From CAVONV01 sp963697355 (GTDB lineage Bacteria > Acidobacteriota > Vicinamibacteria > Marinacidobacterales > DATDRI01): 64,000 nucleotides of DNA. Where the stretch lies: positions 310,001 to 374,000 of the forward strand of contig CAVONV010000023.1 in NCBI GenBank assembly GCA_963697355.1, read 5' to 3'. The position numbers and the translations under genes are program-made. This document shows, piece by piece, positions 45,591 through 54,597 of the stretch. A model generated the notes under the pieces. That model was not told where the DNA came from. It was given only the letters and a program-made list of their open reading frames with translations, and did no database searches. The number at the start of each line of letters is the position of its first letter. Within the stretch, counting starts at the first letter, position 1.

Positions 45591-45619
45591 CCCAGTAATT
45601 CGATAAGGGAGGTGGGTGA

Positions 45620-46828
45620 ATGATACGTTTCGACGATGACAAACCCGGTGATACTCCGCTCAGCATATCCTTCGAGGAGGGTAGCCACATCGGTGCCGCC
45701 ATCAAGGTAGTCGGTGTCGGTGGGGGCGGAGGTAACGCTGTCAATCGGATGATCGCCTCACGCATTGGTGGCGTGGAGTTTCTATCGGCGAACACGGACC
45801 TCCAGGCTCTCCGCGCGAGCCATGCGCCGGTCAAACTTCAGGTCGGGGCGAAGCTTACCAAAGGGCTTGGTTGTGGTGCGGATCCGGAAATCGGCCGACA
45901 AGCGGCACTCGAGGATACCGAGAAAATTCTGGAGGCACTCGAGGGTGCCGATATGGTTTTCATCACCAGTGGCCTCGGGGGTGGAACTGGAACCGGTGGG
46001 GCACCTATCATCGCTTCCTTGGCGAGCGAGTTGGGTGCTTTGACGGTTGCGGTGGTGACGAAACCCTTCACCTTCGAAGGCAAGTGGCGTATGACTCAGG
46101 CTACTGAAGGAATGCGGGAGTTGAGGGAGTGCGTCGATACGCTGATCTCGATACCCAACGATCGGCTCCTGTCGACTGTGGATCGCAATACATCTTTGGC
46201 GGATGCCTTCAGCATTGCCGATGACGTTCTGCGACAGGCCGTTCAGGGGATCTCCGACCTCATTACCGTTCCCGGACTCATCAACTTGGATTTCGCGGAC
46301 GTGAGGACCATCATGCGTGGCATGGGAGATGCCGTGATGGGAACGGGTGTTGCGAAGGGTGACAATCGTGCTGTCGAAGCCGCCCAGAAGGCCATCAGCA
46401 GCCCATTGTTGGAGGAAGCCTCTATCGAAGGTGCTCGCGGCGTCATCATCAACATCACGGGTGGCGAAGACATGAGTCTCGTAGAGGTGAACGAAGCCTC
46501 TTCGGTCATCCACGAGGCAGCCGATGACGATGCCAACATCATTTTTGGAGCTGTCGTGGATCCAAGTATGGACGGCAGGCTCAAGATCACCGTGATTGCT
46601 ACGGGCTTTCAGAGAGCGGAACGGGCTCAGCGTAAAAGAGGTGCGACAACTCCTGTAGATATAACTAATTACACGAAGAGCCGCGAAGTCGCGTCGGGTT
46701 CGTCCGGGTTCTATCGTCGCGGCACCTCAGAGAACTTGACCACCGATCTTGATTTCGAGTCGGTTGAGGAAGATGAAGCCGAAGATCTAGATGTTCCGAC
46801 ATTCATAAGAAAAGGGGGAAAGGGCTAA
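45620..46828 (+). CDS. ftsZ: Cell division protein FtsZ
   Basis: A 402-residue tubulin-like GTPase that forms the division ring. The tubulin signature GGGTGTGGAPIIA, GVGGGGGNAVNRM and the T7-loop region with NLDFADVRTIM are present. The variable linker (about 345-385) leads to the conserved C-terminal peptide DLDVPTFIRK, which binds FtsA. A slightly long N-terminal extension of about 25 residues precedes the core. GGAGGTG ribosome site. A heptamer repeat begins four bases after the stop. Confidence 0.97.
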   Translation: MIRFDDDKPGDTPLSISFEEGSHIGAAIKVVGVGGGGGNAVNRMIASRIGGVEFLSANTDLQALRASHAPVKLQVGAKLTKGLGCGADPEIGRQAALEDTEKILEALEGADMVFITSGLGGGTGTGGAPIIASLASELGALTVAVVTKPFTFEGKWRMTQATEGMRELRECVDTLISIPNDRLLSTVDRNTSLADAFSIADDVLRQAVQGISDLITVPGLINLDFADVRTIMRGMGDAVMGTGVAKGDNRAVEAAQKAISSPLLEEASIEGARGVIINITGGEDMSLVEVNEASSVIHEAADDDANIIFGAVVDPSMDGRLKITVIATGFQRAERAQRKRGATTPVDITNYTKSREVASGSSGFYRRGTSENLTTDLDFESVEEDEAEDLDVPTFIRKGGKG

Positions 46829-46831
46829 GCG

Positions 46832-46862
46832 AAGAACACCGAGCAACAAACACCGAACAACG
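46832..46862. repeat. Heptamer-periodic repeat after ftsZ
   Basis: AACACCG, AGCAACA, AACACCG, AACAACG follow the ftsZ stop in strict 7-bp steps. The remaining part of the 335-bp gap (46863-47163) holds only a possible 32-codon ORF (46895-46993, hydrophobic middle) without a good ribosome site and no clear terminator. Confidence 0.6.
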
Positions 46863-47163
46863 TAAGGATCACGCAAGGACAGGGCAAGAGTCTCATGCGT
46901 CGAGGATTCGTCATCGAAAGGCATTCTGTTCGATACGTCCGGCTCCTGCTCGGATTTGCCTCCCTCTCTTTTGTGTTTTACCATCGTAAGTAGGACGTTG
47001 ACCCGCCGATAAGTTCGATTGTTGGGCGCGTCCGACTCATTCGGATCCTAATAAGCAATCAAAAATAGTTCTAGATACGTTTCTTTACTGAGGTATCGTC
47101 CGCCGTGCAGCAGATGAAGGTCTGTGGCTAAGTGATGCCCGGCTGAGCCAAGGAGACGAGAAG

Positions 47164-47964
47164 ATGGAACTATCCTATGTAGACAAACGCCGCACGGAGC
47201 TTCTTCAGTTCGTTCTGCTGGTCATCATCATGGTGCTTGCCGTAATCACCTATCTCTCTTTCCGGCAGGACCAAGGCCATCTGATACCGGCATTGGCCGC
47301 CCTTTGTCTTTGTTCTTGTCTCTATGTCATCGGCAAAGAACGCCGCCTCAGAGAATTGCAGCATCGTCTCGTCGAAGAGCTTCTAGATAAGGAGCGACAA
47401 GTCGCGGACGAGCAGGCTAGATCATCTTCTTTGGAAACGCGACTCAAGGAGCTCACCAACTTGTACCGTGCCATCAGCACCGTCAATTCTGGTTTGGATC
47501 CCGAGCGCACCTCTGACACCGTCTTGCGTGCGGCCTTGAATCTCGTCGGCGGCAATCGGGGGTCGGTAATGCTCGTCGATGATAGCGGCGATCGTTTGGT
47601 CATCGTGGCGTCTCAGGGCATCGATGCGGCCATCGTGGCCCAAACGAGACAGAAGATCGGTTCCGGTGTCGCCGGGTGGGTAGCAGAGACCGGGGAGCCT
47701 GTACTGATGTCCGGCGAAGCCAAGGACGATGAGCGGTTCCATGAGGCGGTAGCTCTCGAGGAGAAAGTGCTCTATTCGATCTCGGTTCCGCTCGCGATTC
47801 GCAACAAGGTCATTGGTGTGCTCAATCTAGGAGTGACACGGGATCAATCCGTTGAAGAATTCTCGGAGCATGAGCTGAGAATCGCCACGATTTTCGGTCA
47901 GCATGCCTCGGTTGCCATCGAGAACGCCAACCTCATGAAGGAAATGGTCGGCTCCATGAGGTGA
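47164..47964 (+). CDS. Membrane-anchored GAF-domain sensor-like protein
   Basis: A 266-residue protein with two N-terminal membrane helices (about residues 11-30 and 38-54), a charged coiled coil (about 58-100) and one GAF domain (about 105-260). The GAF part has SVMLVDDSGDRLVIVASQGIDAAIV, GSGVAGWVAETGEPVLMSG, SISVPLAIRNKVIGVLNLG and ATIFGQHASVAIENANLM. There is no kinase, cyclase or HTH output domain, so it may signal through partners. Ribosome site AAGGAGA. It is separated from ftsZ and not obviously in an operon. Confidence 0.85.
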   Translation: MELSYVDKRRTELLQFVLLVIIMVLAVITYLSFRQDQGHLIPALAALCLCSCLYVIGKERRLRELQHRLVEELLDKERQVADEQARSSSLETRLKELTNLYRAISTVNSGLDPERTSDTVLRAALNLVGGNRGSVMLVDDSGDRLVIVASQGIDAAIVAQTRQKIGSGVAGWVAETGEPVLMSGEAKDDERFHEAVALEEKVLYSISVPLAIRNKVIGVLNLGVTRDQSVEEFSEHELRIATIFGQHASVAIENANLMKEMVGSMR

Positions 47965-47992
47965 TTATTGGCCTGATCCGCACAAGTAGAAG

Positions 47993-48076
47993 AAGTACTC
48001 AAGTACTCGAGTACTCAAGCACTCGAGAATAAGGAAACAAGCCACAAGGATCCAGAAGGAGCAAAATCCAGAATTC
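47993..48076. repeat. Octamer-periodic repeat after the GAF gene
   Basis: AAGTACTC, AAGTACTC, GAGTACTC, AAGCACTC, GAGAATAA run in phase from 47993. The phase continues more loosely through GATCCAGA, AGGAGCAA, AATCCAGA, ATTC to 48076. From about 48100 to 48180 a T/C-rich run with roughly 7-bp spacing follows (TGTGCCG, TGTGCCA, TGTCCTC). No gene is seen in the 271-bp gap. Confidence 0.7.
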
Positions 48077-48235
48077 ATCACCAACACGCACCGCGATTTT
48101 TGTGCCGTGTGCCATGTCCTCTTGAATTCCTGATCTTTTGGTTCCCTGTGTTCTTTCTTCTTGGCGCCACCGCGACTCTGCGTTAAGTTCTTCTTTTCAA
48201 AACCCGCAACTCTTCTGAGCTATACTGGCATTCCT

Positions 48236-49960
48236 ATGAATCGAAAGCTAGTGGCGAAAGCACGGAATCTCGTCGAAGTGGAGACGGGGACGTCGGTGAA
48301 GTCACACGCAGGGAAACTCCGTGTCGCACTGGCTTATCCAAATACCTATCACGTCGGGATGTCCAATGTGGGCTTCCAGTCGGTATATCGTTTCTGGAAC
48401 GAGATGGCCGACGTGGTTTGCGAGCGTTTCTTCCTCCCCGACCAAGGGGATCTCAAAGAGTATCGAGCGAGCCGAACACGGCTCTTCACACTCGAATCTC
48501 AAACACCTGTCGCTGAATTTGACATCGTCGCTTTTTCGATCACCTTCGAGCCCGATGAACTGAACGTCATTGAGATGCTCGACCTCGCGGGGATACCGGC
48601 CCTAGCTGACGAGAGAGCCCAACGTGACCCTTTCGTTGTCGTGGGTGGACCGATTACGTTCTTGAATCCCGAGCCCTTGGCGGCCTTTGTTGATGTGTTT
48701 GCAGTGGGCGAAGCTGAGGCTTTGCTGCCACAGCTCACGAGAGCGCTTCTCGACTCGCCCGACAAGGCGAGGCGGCTCGAAGCGCTTGGCGGAGCGGATG
48801 GCTTCTACGTCCCGAGGCATGTCGAATTCCACTACGGCTCGAGCGGTACGATCGCGAAGCGGGTCAGCGCGTCGCAGGCCGGTGAGGTGATCGTAAGAGC
48901 GAAGATGGGAAAACGAGTCGATTGGCCGCCTCCGGCCACCTATGTTCTGACGCGCGCGACGGAGATGTCTAACAAGTTCCTGGTCGAAGTGTCGCGCGGG
49001 TGTCCGACGCTATGCCGTTTCTGCTGGGCAGGATACAACTATCTTCCCAAGCGCTCTTTCGAAATGACCAAGATTCTGGAAGCAGCGCGGAAGGCCCGCA
49101 AGCATACAAAAGAGATCGGATTGGTCTCGACGGCGGTTGGTGCCCATCGAGAGATCGTTCCCCTGGTGACGGATTTGAAGGCGATGGGTTTCCGGGTGAG
49201 TGTCTCTTCTCTTCGCTTCGAGGATCTGAAGTCCGATCTCTTGAACGCTCTCGTCGGCAGTGGTGAAAAGACGCTGGCGGTGGCCCCGGAAGTAGGAAGC
49301 GACCGCCTACGATTCGCGATACACAAAAGGATTCTAAATTCCGAGATCCTGCAGAAGATAGACATGCTCTTCGAGCGCGGAGTGGAGAATCTGAAGCTCT
49401 ACTTGATGGTTGGGGTCCCGGAGGAAAGGGAGGAAGACATCGAGGCGATCGTTCACCTTGTCAAAGCGATTCGAGACCGCATGTTGACTCATGCCCGAGT
49501 CAGAGGACGGGTGGGAAAAGTCATTGCGAGCATCAATCCCTTCATTCCCAAGCCGGGCACTCCCTTCCAGTGGCACCCCATGGCGCCCCTTTCAGAGCTC
49601 AATCGCAAGATGCAATATCTGAAGAAGGCTCTCAAAACCTTGCCCAATGTGGAGGCGAACTTCAAATCTCCCCGTTTGGAGCAGCTTCAAGCGCTGTTGT
49701 CGGTGGGGGACCGACGCCTGGCGCCGGCGATGTTGTCCATGGTCAGAGAAGGGACCAAATTGAAACAAGCCGTAGAGCTTACGGGTCGAGATCTCGATTT
49801 CTACATTCGTCGCCCTCGTGATCTGGACGAGATTCTCCCCTGGGGTCACATCGACAACGGGATGAAGAAAGAGATCCTCGTTGCTCAGTACTGGAAGTCT
49901 AGGGATGCTGCCGAAGTGCCGAGGTCCTCTTATTCCAACACCACGAGCGCTACCGCGTAG
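48236..49960 (+). CDS. B12-binding-domain radical SAM protein (TIGR03960-like)
   Basis: A 574-residue protein from ATG 48236. The N-terminal cobalamin-binding-like domain (about 25-200) has LRVALAYPNTYHVGMSNVGFQSVY and DIVAFSITFEPDELNVIEML. The radical SAM core starts with VEVSRGCPTLCRFCWAGY, a CxxxCxxC 4Fe-4S site at about residues 256-263. It continues with the APEVGSDRLRFAIHKRI segment. The family is often next to a DUF2344 protein and RNase G, and is thought to act on RNA or ribosome-linked substrates, but its reaction is not known. Here DUF2344 is absent; acpS-like is next, converging. Confidence 0.88.
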   Translation: MNRKLVAKARNLVEVETGTSVKSHAGKLRVALAYPNTYHVGMSNVGFQSVYRFWNEMADVVCERFFLPDQGDLKEYRASRTRLFTLESQTPVAEFDIVAFSITFEPDELNVIEMLDLAGIPALADERAQRDPFVVVGGPITFLNPEPLAAFVDVFAVGEAEALLPQLTRALLDSPDKARRLEALGGADGFYVPRHVEFHYGSSGTIAKRVSASQAGEVIVRAKMGKRVDWPPPATYVLTRATEMSNKFLVEVSRGCPTLCRFCWAGYNYLPKRSFEMTKILEAARKARKHTKEIGLVSTAVGAHREIVPLVTDLKAMGFRVSVSSLRFEDLKSDLLNALVGSGEKTLAVAPEVGSDRLRFAIHKRILNSEILQKIDMLFERGVENLKLYLMVGVPEEREEDIEAIVHLVKAIRDRMLTHARVRGRVGKVIASINPFIPKPGTPFQWHPMAPLSELNRKMQYLKKALKTLPNVEANFKSPRLEQLQALLSVGDRRLAPAMLSMVREGTKLKQAVELTGRDLDFYIRRPRDLDEILPWGHIDNGMKKEILVAQYWKSRDAAEVPRSSYSNTTSATA

Positions 49961-50268
49961 TTTCCACTGTGACTGATACTGACATGGGATACTTGAATGC
50001 CCGCATCATGCGCTCGGGACGCGGCGGTGCCATGGAAGACGAGCGTTGGTGCCTTTCCCCGCTGGCGGGTGATCTCGATATCACCCAAGGGGAAGTGGGT
50101 ATCCAGATCGAGAGCGACCGAGGTTGCTTTCTTGACGGCAAAACGTCCTGCAAGGTGTGGATGGGGATTGCGTCGACGGAGGCAATACTGACGCTCTCGT
50201 TCTGTAAAGACGGGACTCTCGGCCGGAGGTGTCTCCTCCAATGTTGCCAAGTAGAGCCCGACCCTCAT
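49930..50268 (-). CDS. AcpS-like phosphopantetheinyl transferase with missing active-site residues
   Basis: A 112-residue protein with the recognisable AcpS middle and end (FTERERQYCLRR, HLAGRFAVKKATSVAL, HVSISHSGNYAVALVVLE). AcpS moves phosphopantetheine from CoA to acyl carrier protein. Two magnesium-site features are lost. The N-terminal GxDIVEIxRI motif is replaced by GLYLATLEE, so the Asp is absent. The Glu of RFAxKEA is Lys (codon AAA instead of GAA). Either the gene is degenerate, the start is frameshifted, or the protein has a new role. It converges with, and overlaps by 31 bp, the radical SAM gene. Confidence 0.6.
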   Translation of the reverse strand: MRVGLYLATLEETPPAESPVFTERERQYCLRRRNPHPHLAGRFAVKKATSVALDLDTHFPLGDIEITRQRGKAPTLVFHGTAASRAHDAGIQVSHVSISHSGNYAVALVVLE

Positions 50269-50316
50269 TGACTTTTACCCAGAAGGCGTCTAGATCTCCA
50301 ATGTTCTGACTTTGCG

Positions 50317-51123
50317 GTGAATCTTAGCATGAATCCTTCTTTTCACTTGAGTGCGGACCATGTGAACGGTCCCGATCTTCTAGTCTGTCGACCACTCGAG
50401 GAGCGGGGTGTTCCGCACGGGTTCTCGCTTCGGCTTCGACGGTGCCGCTCGACGGATTCGCCGCAGCCTTATGGCCTTCTTGAAAGTGCTGATAGGGACG
50501 TCGAAGAGGTGACGGTTCGGATGGGATCGAAACGTCCCATTCGTATGAACCAGGTTCATGGAGCGAAACTCGTGGTGGTCTCCGAGCCGTCGGTCGAAGT
50601 GCCGGTCTGTGACGGCCTGGTTACTCGTAGCGATGAGCTTGCATTAGTCGTTCAAACCGCGGATTGTGTGCCACTTTTGATGTGGGACGCTGAGCACAAC
50701 GTGGTGGCTGCAGTTCACGCCGGCTGGCGAGGCACCCTGGAGCGGATCACAACAAAAGCCATAGAATTGTTCCAGCGCCGATTTTCTTCTCATCCAGAGT
50801 CCATTTATGTATCCATGGGACCCGCTATCGGCCCGTGCTGTTACGAGGTGGGTGACGAAGTCCTCCTAGCATATGCGCGCCGGTTTCGATCGGCGGAGCA
50901 GTACTTTTCGATGGGACCACGAGGCACCAAACACCTAGATGTCGTCGAGGCCAATCGGCAACAGCTCGTCGATTCTGGGATCTCCCCGGACCGAATCTTT
51001 ACGACCGGACTTTGTACATCTTGCGACCATTCTCTGTTGTATTCCTATCGGAAAGAAGGTAAGGGTACAGGCAGGCTCTACGGCGCGATCAGCGTGGCAC
51101 GGCCTCTGGTCAGTTCCAACTAA
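50317..51123 (+). CDS. pgeF: Polyphenol oxidase / YfiH (PgeF) family protein
   Basis: A 268-residue member of the multicopper-like purine nucleoside/peptidoglycan-editing (LACC1/YfiH/PgeF) family. RMNQVHGAKLV, VQTADCVPLLMWD, AAVHAGWRGTLERI and GPAIGPCCYEVGDEV hold the conserved His, Cys and His ligands. Known members act on nucleosides, or hydrolyse wrong UDP-MurNAc-L-Ser in E. coli. The start is GTG 50317 or ATG 50329. The final codons and stop (CCAACTAACT) lie at the edge of a heptamer-like region. Single gene, divergent from acpS-like. Confidence 0.9.
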   Translation: MNLSMNPSFHLSADHVNGPDLLVCRPLEERGVPHGFSLRLRRCRSTDSPQPYGLLESADRDVEEVTVRMGSKRPIRMNQVHGAKLVVVSEPSVEVPVCDGLVTRSDELALVVQTADCVPLLMWDAEHNVVAAVHAGWRGTLERITTKAIELFQRRFSSHPESIYVSMGPAIGPCCYEVGDEVLLAYARRFRSAEQYFSMGPRGTKHLDVVEANRQQLVDSGISPDRIFTTGLCTSCDHSLLYSYRKEGKGTGRLYGAISVARPLVSSN

Positions 51124-51236
51124 CTCCCCACGGGAATGGGCATGCAGGCAGTCAGGCATCCGAACGAATCTGTGCCTCGCAGTCCGGGTGTGCTGATGAG
51201 CTCTGACTGAACTCTACTAGGCAACCGTCTGCCTCC

Positions 51237-51466
51237 GACCGTCCACTGACCGTTTCTATGTGAGACTGCCACGGCCCACCGTGTACTGCCTACTGGATCC
51301 CCCCCCGGTATGGGCACGGAGATCCACATGAAGTTAGTCTCCGATGCGGCGTACGTCCCGGCCGTGCGGATCCTGGTCACTGTTTTACCGCCTACCGCCC
51401 ACTGGCTTCTGGTCTCTGACCTTTTTCTTCACTGGTAACTGGCCTCCGGCTACTGGCCACTATCAT
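51237..51466. repeat. Heptamer-periodic repeats between pgeF and the CdsZ-like gene
   Basis: Block one (51237-51300) reads ACTGCCA, CGGCCCA, CCGTGTA, CTGCCTA, CTGGATC. Block two (51377-51466) reads TACCGCC, TACCGCC, CACTGGC, TTCTGGT, CTCTGAC, then ACTGGTA, ACTGGCC, TCCGGCT, ACTGGCC. On the minus strand the last unit supplies the CAG TAG that ends the CdsZ-like gene. The 326-bp gap has no gene. Confidence 0.7.
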
Positions 51467-52199
51467 GACTCTCCTCGGTTTCCTCGGCCCGTTCGGTTGG
51501 GGACAAGTACAGTATGCGTGTACAGTTGTCACAACGTTGGATGGATTCGCCCAAGCGGAGCAGTTCAACAACCTGTGGTCTGAGCCGGACATTGCACACC
51601 GTGCAGAACAAGTTTTTGGCTTCAGCCACTGCAATGCCACCTCGTGACGATGCAAGTTTTTGGTATGAGCTCAGTAGGTCTTCTGGAAGAGCACTGCTGA
51701 TCTCCTCCTTCTCCCTCTGTCTGTCGCGGAGGTGGACCCGCAACTGTGATGCCTCGGCTTCGAGCTCGGTTTCCAGTTTTCGGACGTGAGTCAAGCCTTC
51801 TTCCAGCTCCTTTTTGCGCCTCCCGAGCTCCGACTGCAGACCATCCGCCTCTTCCATTTTGACGAGAATCAAGTCCTCTTTGGTGCTTATCTCGCCTTCG
51901 GCAACGTGAATCTGTTTCTGCATGGCTTTGTATTCGTCGTTGGATTTCACTTGCATGAGCTGGTCTTTGTATTTTGAGATTTTGCCTTCGAGGAGCTCGA
52001 GCTCTCCCTCCAGCGTTCTCCTTGTCTTTTTGGACTCGTTCAGGCTCTCCTCCGCCGCCTTCACATTCGCTCGTTCGGTGGCGACCTCTTTCTCGAGCTC
52101 TTCGATCTTCTTTGGAATTTGCTCCAGCCTGGACTCCAGTGTGCTTATCTCCACGTCACATTTCTGGAGTGAAACGAGTTTCTCCAATTCGGTTAGCAT
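51450..52199 (-). CDS. Coiled-coil C4 zinc-ribbon protein (CdsZ/DUF-type, PF02591-like)
   Basis: A 249-residue cytoplasmic protein. Residues 1-180 are a long coiled coil (LEKLVSLQKCDVEISTLESRLEQIPKKIEELEKEV onward). A C-terminal zinc ribbon follows: CTVCNVRLRPQVVELLRLGESIQRCDNC, with two CxxC pairs, then RILYL. This architecture is conserved next to rpoD/dnaG or Nif3-type genes in many bacteria and CdsZ is reported in C. trachomatis secretion. Function in this organism unknown. It begins 39 bp after a terminator on the same strand. Its stop is inside a heptamer repeat. Confidence 0.85.
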   Translation of the reverse strand: MLTELEKLVSLQKCDVEISTLESRLEQIPKKIEELEKEVATERANVKAAEESLNESKKTRRTLEGELELLEGKISKYKDQLMQVKSNDEYKAMQKQIHVAEGEISTKEDLILVKMEEADGLQSELGRRKKELEEGLTHVRKLETELEAEASQLRVHLRDRQREKEEISSALPEDLLSSYQKLASSRGGIAVAEAKNLFCTVCNVRLRPQVVELLRLGESIQRCDNCTRILYLSPTERAEETEESHDSGQ

Positions 52200-52237
52200 C
52201 GGTGTTTGGGCTCCTTGAAACGTCCCCTACGAAAAGC

Positions 52238-52266
52238 CAAAAAAAAAGGCGCCACAAGGGCACCTT
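52238..52266 (-). terminator. Rho-independent terminator of the rpoD-tRNA transcript
   Basis: On the minus strand AGGTGCC (52265-52259) pairs with GGCGCCT (52253-52247), one G-T pair, around a CTTGT loop. A run of nine T's follows. It ends the mutS2-dnaG-rpoD-tRNA transcript 40 bp before the CdsZ-like gene. Confidence 0.8.
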
Positions 52267-52389
52267 CTGGGACGTTCGGTTCTGCCGATCGACATGGGCC
52301 GACGGCAGCCGGGTCTCGTGGCTCGTTTGCGCTTCTCCTCACTTCCAACTAACTTCCCTTTGAATGCGTGTCTTTGTCAGGCCGCCGAG

Positions 52390-52460
52390 CCCGCCTTCGC
52401 TAAAGGCTACGGCTAGGTCTCGCCGAAGTGTCCGCACGGAGGCGGACGGCGAAGGCGGCC
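52390..52460. repeat. GC-rich palindromic element (copy B)
   Basis: A shorter relative of the element at 25564-25697. Shared blocks in the same order are CCGCCTTCGCT, CTCGCCGAAGT, GGAGGCGG and ACGGCGAAGGCGG. Outer arms CCGCCTTCGC/GCGAAGGCGG form a palindrome. The rest of the 404-bp gap 52200-52603 holds the terminator and no gene. Confidence 0.75.
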
Positions 52461-52603
52461 CGTCCATCCTTCTCCAGTCGGACACAAAGGTCGAGTTCTC
52501 GATGTCGATTTCCATATCTGACTGGTATCAAGCGTCTGGGTACTCGTAACTAATAACCCGGCGCCTTCGTTAGGCGATGCGGCAACACCACGCGCCGTCG
52601 AGT

Positions 52604-52679
52604 TGGTGGGCCCACCAGGACTCGAACCTGGGACCTACCGGTTATGAGCCGGCGGCTCTAACCACTGAGCTATGGGCCC
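52604..52679 (-). tRNA. tRNA with CAU anticodon, most likely tRNA-Ile2 (or Met)
   Basis: The full cloverleaf folds: acceptor GGGCCCA/TGGGCCC, D arm GCTC-AGTGGTTA-GAGC, anticodon arm GCCGG-CTCATAA-CCGGT and T arm CCAGG-TTCGAGT-CCTGG. The discriminator is A, and CCA is encoded. Anticodon CAT is at 52644-52646. The short D-loop AGTGGTTA matches E. coli tRNA-Ile2, where C34 is changed to lysidine. Elongator Met cannot be excluded. It lies 89 bp after rpoD on the same strand. Confidence 0.9.
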
Positions 52680-52700
52680 CTTCCTCTTGCGCGTCCTATG

Positions 52701-52768
52701 TGAGTAGGCAGCGGTCAGTAGGCAGAGACCGTTCTGCATCCGTACCGTCTACAGTCCACTGTCTACGC

Positions 52769-52771
<3 letters not shown>
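52701..52771. repeat. Heptamer-periodic repeat starting at the rpoD stop
   Basis: Minus strand from the rpoD TAG: TAGGCG, TAGACAG, TGGACTG, TAGACGG, TACGG. After a short break, plus-strand GTAGGCA, GCGGTCA, GTAGGCA, GAGACCG (52704-52732) lead to the tRNA gene. The rpoD stop codon is the first unit. Confidence 0.7.
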
Positions 52772-54492
<1,721 letters not shown>

Positions 54493-54597
54493 AGTGTGAT
54501 CCCTCCTGTCAGGCGTTTTTCTCGACCTCGAATCCGCCGACGATGATGGGGAGAGTTTCCCTCCCCTTTTGACACCGTTTCGACGAATTCGGTTCCC

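Noticed and set aside
46895..46993. 32-codon ORF after ftsZ with a hydrophobic middle
   Set aside because: No good ribosome site and too short to support without conservation data.
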